From: an uncultured Eubacteriales bacterium
GTDB lineage: Bacteria; Bacillota_A; Clostridia; Christensenellales; Aristaeellaceae
Length of the DNA stretch: 8,347 nt
Assembly: GCA_902803675.1 (NCBI GenBank)
Contig: CADCQZ010000412.1
Span: forward strand, 1-8,347
Reading direction: 5' to 3'
The position numbers and the translations under genes were made by a program. Below the pieces are notes generated by a model. The model did not search any database, was not told the DNA's origin, and was given only the letters and a program-made list of their open reading frames with translations. Positions 5,774-8,347 of this stretch are shown piece by piece. The number at the start of each line of letters is the position of its first letter. The first letter of the stretch is position 1.

Positions 5774-5790
5774 TTCTACGATCCGTAGAA
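5774..5790. promoter_or_regulatory. 17-bp palindrome, possible operator between divergent promoters
   Basis: TTCTACG-ATC-CGTAGAA is a perfect palindrome with 7-bp arms and a 3-bp centre. The centre is too short for a stable RNA loop, so a DNA-binding dimer is the likelier reader. It lies 22 bp upstream of the -35 of the yfcE-like gene and about 50 bp behind the tldD-like -10, where one regulator could affect both directions. The regulator is not identified. Confidence 0.5.
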
Positions 5791-5812
5791 CAACGACACC
5801 ACGGTTTTTCCG

Positions 5813-5841
5813 TTGCGGTCTTCCCTGCCGAGGTTTATAAT
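5813..5841 (+). promoter_or_regulatory. Promoter of the yfcE-like/PAP2 operon
   Basis: TTGCGG (5813-5818, TTG conserved) and a perfect TATAAT (5836-5841) are separated by exactly 17 bp. The predicted transcript would begin near 5848 and give a leader of about 45 bases before the ATG at 5892. Confidence 0.72.
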
Positions 5842-5891
5842 AGGGCCGCATGGCCTGATACCGGGATCGATAAAAAAACGGAGGGGTGCTT

Positions 5892-6434
5892 ATGAAACTC
5901 ATGATCGCGTCGGACATACACGGTTCCGCCCTATGGTGCGAAAAGCTTCTTGAGGCGTGGCGCGAAGAAGCGCCGGAGCGGCTGGTGCTGCTGGGCGACC
6001 TTCTCTATCACGGGCCCCGCAACGACTTGCCGGAGGGCTACGCGCCCAAAGAAGTGATCGGAATGCTCAACGGTATCGCGCCCCACCTCATCTGCGTGCG
6101 GGGCAACTGCGAGGCGGAGGTCGACCAGATGGTGCTGGATTTCCCCGTGATGGCGGACATGTGCACGCTGTTCGTCTCCGGCCGCGTGATCTGCGCCACC
6201 CACGGGCATCTGCTCAACGAGGAGACGCCCCCGCCGCTCAAGCCCGGCGACATCCTTTTGTGCGGCCACACCCACATCCCCTGCTGTCGCCGTCATGAGG
6301 GATACACCTATGTGAACCCCGGATCGGTGTCCATCCCCAAGGAGGGCACGCCCCACAGCTATATCATCCTGGAGGACGGCCTGATGCTATGGAAGGACCT
6401 CACGGGCGGGGAGTACATGCGGGAGAAGATCTGA
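5892..6434 (+). CDS. yfcE: YfcE-type metallophosphoesterase
   Basis: A 180-residue cytosolic phosphodiesterase of the calcineurin-like YfcE/MJ0936 family, close to the 184 residues of E. coli YfcE. The metal ligands are all present: D8 and H10 in SDIHG, D36 in LLGDLLYHG, N72 in RGNCE, H104 in ATHGH, and H126/H128 in CGHTH. The YVNPGSVSIPK segment (140-150) is also typical. Members hydrolyse phosphodiesters with Mn2+ or related ions; the natural substrate is not known for most. The ATG at 5892 is chosen over a GTG at 5886 because GGAGG (5880-5884) is seven bases before the ATG and overlaps the GTG region. The PAP2 gene begins 33 bases downstream and is probably cotranscribed. The extra CCRRH motif after the GHTH site is not a family signature that I recognise. 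Confidence 0.93.
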   Translation: MKLMIASDIHGSALWCEKLLEAWREEAPERLVLLGDLLYHGPRNDLPEGYAPKEVIGMLNGIAPHLICVRGNCEAEVDQMVLDFPVMADMCTLFVSGRVICATHGHLLNEETPPPLKPGDILLCGHTHIPCCRRHEGYTYVNPGSVSIPKEGTPHSYIILEDGLMLWKDLTGGEYMREKI

Positions 6435-6467
6435 TGACCGGATATGTATCCGGGGAGGGACGAAAAA

Positions 6468-7379
6468 ATGGAATGGGAAGTCAGCCTGATCGAGTGGATC
6501 CAGAATGTTTTGGGGAGCCTGCACAGCGCGGTGGGAACGGCGCTGAGCTTTATCGCCGGCGAGACCGGACTGATGCTGGTGCTGCTCATCATCCTTTTCT
6601 GCTGGAAAAAGGAAGTGGGCAAACGCCTGGCGCTGATCATCACGGTCATCAACACCTGGCTGCCGATGATCAAGGCCGTGGTGACGCGGCCCCGGCCCTA
6701 TATGCAGTACCCGGGACGGGTGAAAGGCGTGGCGGACTTCGGGAACAGCGCTTCCCTTGATGACGTGGCCGCCCAGGGATGGTCCTTCCCCAGCATCCAC
6801 AGCGCTTCCGCCGCGGGCCTTTTCTTTCCCCTGGCGCAGGAAGTGAAGAAGAGATGGATGTGGATCACCGCCGCGTGCGTCATCTTCCTGGTGGGCCTCA
6901 GCCGGGCCGTGACCGCGATGCACTATCCCACGGACATCCTGGCCGGATGGGCCCTGGGCCTGATCGTGGCCTGGGTCTGCGTCACCCTGGAAAAGAAAGT
7001 GAAAAACGAATGGACCAGGCACCTCATCCTGCTGGCGGTATCCCTGCCCGGGGTGTTTTTCGTGCGCACCGATGATTATTTCACTTCCCTGGGGCTTTTG
7101 ATCGGCCTGATCGCCGCGATCCGCTTCGAGGAGAAGTTCGTGCGCTTCAGCGACACCCGGAACGTTTTCGCCATGATCCTGCGGCTGATCGGCGCCTTCG
7201 CGATCTACTATGTGATGAACACGCTGCTCAAGCTGCCCTTCAGCAAAGATTTCCTCACCGGCGGCACCCTGCCGGCGTTCCTGACGCGCACGGCGCGCTA
7301 CGCCCTGATCATCTTCACGATCATCGGGATCTGGCCGATGGCGTTCCCGCTGTTTGAGAAGATCGGGAAAAAAGGCTGA
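6468..7379 (+). CDS. PAP2-family membrane phosphatase
   Basis: A 303-residue integral membrane protein with the three phosphatidic acid phosphatase type 2 motifs: K69-x6-RP (KAVVTRPRP, 69-77), PSIH (108-111), and SR-x5-H-x3-D (S145, R146, H152, D156). Motif H152 is the nucleophilic histidine of the family. Hydrophobic segments near 33-46, 54-66, 132-144, 157-173, 186-198, 206-217, 236-252 and 278-292 suggest about seven or eight membrane passes, with three or four after the catalytic core. PAP2 enzymes dephosphorylate lipid phosphates such as undecaprenyl pyrophosphate, phosphatidate or sphingoid phosphates; the substrate here is unknown. The ATG at 6468 is preferred over the ATG at 6444 because GGGGAGGGA (6452-6460) precedes it at proper spacing. 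It is the second gene of an operon with the yfcE-like gene, and a strong terminator follows. Confidence 0.92.
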   Translation: MEWEVSLIEWIQNVLGSLHSAVGTALSFIAGETGLMLVLLIILFCWKKEVGKRLALIITVINTWLPMIKAVVTRPRPYMQYPGRVKGVADFGNSASLDDVAAQGWSFPSIHSASAAGLFFPLAQEVKKRWMWITAACVIFLVGLSRAVTAMHYPTDILAGWALGLIVAWVCVTLEKKVKNEWTRHLILLAVSLPGVFFVRTDDYFTSLGLLIGLIAAIRFEEKFVRFSDTRNVFAMILRLIGAFAIYYVMNTLLKLPFSKDFLTGGTLPAFLTRTARYALIIFTIIGIWPMAFPLFEKIGKKG

Positions 7380-7394
7380 CAGACCTCACAAAGA

Positions 7395-7436
7395 CCCCGG
7401 CCGGCGCCGTTATGAAGCGCGGCCGGGGCTTTTTTT
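7395..7436 (+). terminator. Strong intrinsic terminator after the PAP2 gene
   Basis: CCCCGGCCG (7395-7403) pairs perfectly with CGGCCGGGG (7420-7428). After a bulged G, CGC (7405-7407) pairs with GCG (7417-7419), leaving a 9-base loop. Seven T follow (7430-7436). On the minus strand only TCTTT follows the stem, so it would terminate the convergent WG-like gene poorly, if at all. Confidence 0.92.
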
Positions 7437-7459
7437 CGTGCCGGAAGCGATCCGCCGAT

Positions 7460-8347
7460 TCAATAGATCAGGCGGCCATCCGTGTCGAAAATGTACCATT
7501 GTCCGTCCCGCCGCGCGATAAAGCCCAGGCCCTCCCGCCAGTTGATGACCGCGGGATGACGGGTCGTATGCCAAGCCCTCCCGTCCGCGTCCACACCATC
7601 AAATTCCAGGGGAAGGATCATATGATGGTCCGTCGCGACGATCCCCCATTTGCCGCTGAAGTCCATCACGGCGCACCATCCCTGAAGATCGATGGTATGC
7701 CAGCGCCCGAAGATGCTTGCGTCATAGCGAATCAGTAAGTTGTCGATGTCAGACCATTCCCGGTGGCCGAGCAGTTCTCCCTCCGGGGTGTAAACGGCGC
7801 AAAGGGGATGCCCTTTTTCAGGCCAGACGATCACGCTTTCCCGATGAGGCGGATAAAGCGCGGCCCGGGCGTCATCCCCGGGCAGAGCGTCCGCGCTTAA
7901 CGGCTGAGATGCCCGGGGATCAATAACGCCCGCGGCCCTCGGGATCGACACATGTTCCCCTGTCCGAAGGTTCCTGTAATTGTCGGTATAGCGGTATTCA
8001 GCCCTGTCAGTGCGCCAGTATTTCCATTCGTCCCCCGAGGAGACCTCGAAGAAATACCATGTCCCCTCATCAGGCTCTTCCGGGAATTCACGCCAATAAT
8101 ATCCCGGATCGCCGGCAAAACGTTCACAGATCATACCGTTCTCCGCCCGAAACAGAATATTGCCGTACAGATCCCCCACGATGGATGGGGATCCACCATA
8201 AGCGCGCTGATCCAGCAGAGCTGTATGGTCATCGAAGATCTGGCAATGAGAGTCACAGGTCCGCCAGATATAGCCCGGATAAGAGGCCGTGATCTTCTCC
8301 TCCCTGAGATCGAAGACTTCGGCCGCGCCGCCGCGTTGGACCGCCAC
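7460..8347 (-). CDS. Trp-rich protein with WG-like repeats, N-terminus outside window
   Basis: The reading frame is open to the right edge, so 295 residues of the C-terminal part are visible and the start is unknown. A GTG falls right at the edge but is not evidence of a start. The chain is rich in Trp, Tyr, Asp and Gly. Its last part carries units that look like WG (KWG) repeats: GWCAVMDFSGKWGIV (223-237) with ILPLEFDGVD (244-253), and LGFIARRDGQWYIFDTDG (274-291). Earlier segments such as LYGNILFRAENG (60-71) and LCAVYTPEGELLG (182-194) may be degenerate units. WG-repeat proteins are probably beta-structured and often have no known activity. No membrane segment is seen in this part. Only two units are close to the pattern, so the family call is moderate. 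It converges on the PAP2 gene, and its promoter is outside the window. Confidence 0.62.
   Translation of the reverse strand: MAVQRGGAAEVFDLREEKITASYPGYIWRTCDSHCQIFDDHTALLDQRAYGGSPSIVGDLYGNILFRAENGMICERFAGDPGYYWREFPEEPDEGTWYFFEVSSGDEWKYWRTDRAEYRYTDNYRNLRTGEHVSIPRAAGVIDPRASQPLSADALPGDDARAALYPPHRESVIVWPEKGHPLCAVYTPEGELLGHREWSDIDNLLIRYDASIFGRWHTIDLQGWCAVMDFSGKWGIVATDHHMILPLEFDGVDADGRAWHTTRHPAVINWREGLGFIARRDGQWYIFDTDGRLIY

Noticed and set aside
3039..5895. Three long plus-strand frames (3039-3863, 4153-4941, 4981-5895) opposite the tldD/pmbA genes
   Set aside because: They are antisense shadows rich in His, Arg and Pro with no recognisable motifs and no good ribosome binding site, while the minus-strand genes carry family signatures.
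6387..7022. A 211-codon minus-strand frame over the end of yfcE and the start of the PAP2 gene
   Set aside because: It overlaps two well-supported genes, has shadow-like composition and no promoter or ribosome binding site.

Overview
The window looks like chromosomal DNA from a high-GC member of the Bacillota, probably a gut- or rumen-type Clostridia. The evidence is strong AGGAGG-like ribosome binding sites, TATAAT/extended -10 promoters, clean intrinsic terminators and protein families typical of that group. This placement is inferred from style, not from a marker gene.

Layout from left to right. Positions 1-87 (minus) hold the first 29 codons of a NUDIX hydrolase that runs out of the window. 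Positions 88-433 are a divergent intergenic region with a NUDIX promoter, a long imperfect hairpin and a near-direct repeat in front of the next gene. Positions 434-2683 (plus) encode a 749-residue primase-helicase: a CHC2-type zinc finger, a TOPRIM domain and a VapE/virulence-associated-E-type P-loop ATPase. This protein class belongs to prophages, phage satellites and other mobile elements. It ends at a strong terminator (2733-2768). Next comes a non-coding stretch (2794-2992) with eight perfect copies of TGGTAAGA around a very AT-rich core, which has the architecture of an iteron-type replication origin. On the minus strand follow a TldE/PmbA-like protein (3036-4253) and a TldD-like metallopeptidase (4264-5601), an operon whose products are expected to act together in peptide proteolysis. 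A divergent control region (5602-5891) carries opposing promoters and a 17-bp palindrome. On the plus strand, a YfcE-type phosphodiesterase (5892-6434) and a PAP2-type membrane phosphatase (6468-7379) form a short operon closed by a strong terminator (7395-7436). The last gene (7460-8347, minus, 5' end outside the window) is a Trp-rich protein with WG-like repeats.

The main point of interest is the primase-helicase plus iteron block. Gene, terminator and putative origin lie side by side, in the same order as in the replication modules of Staphylococcus pathogenicity islands (SaPI/PICI satellites). Here they sit between ordinary chromosomal genes, and the window shows no integrase, capsid, packaging or repressor gene. 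It may be a minimal replicon, the remnant of a satellite, or one edge of an element whose other genes have been lost. Origin activity is an inference from repeat architecture and has not been shown.
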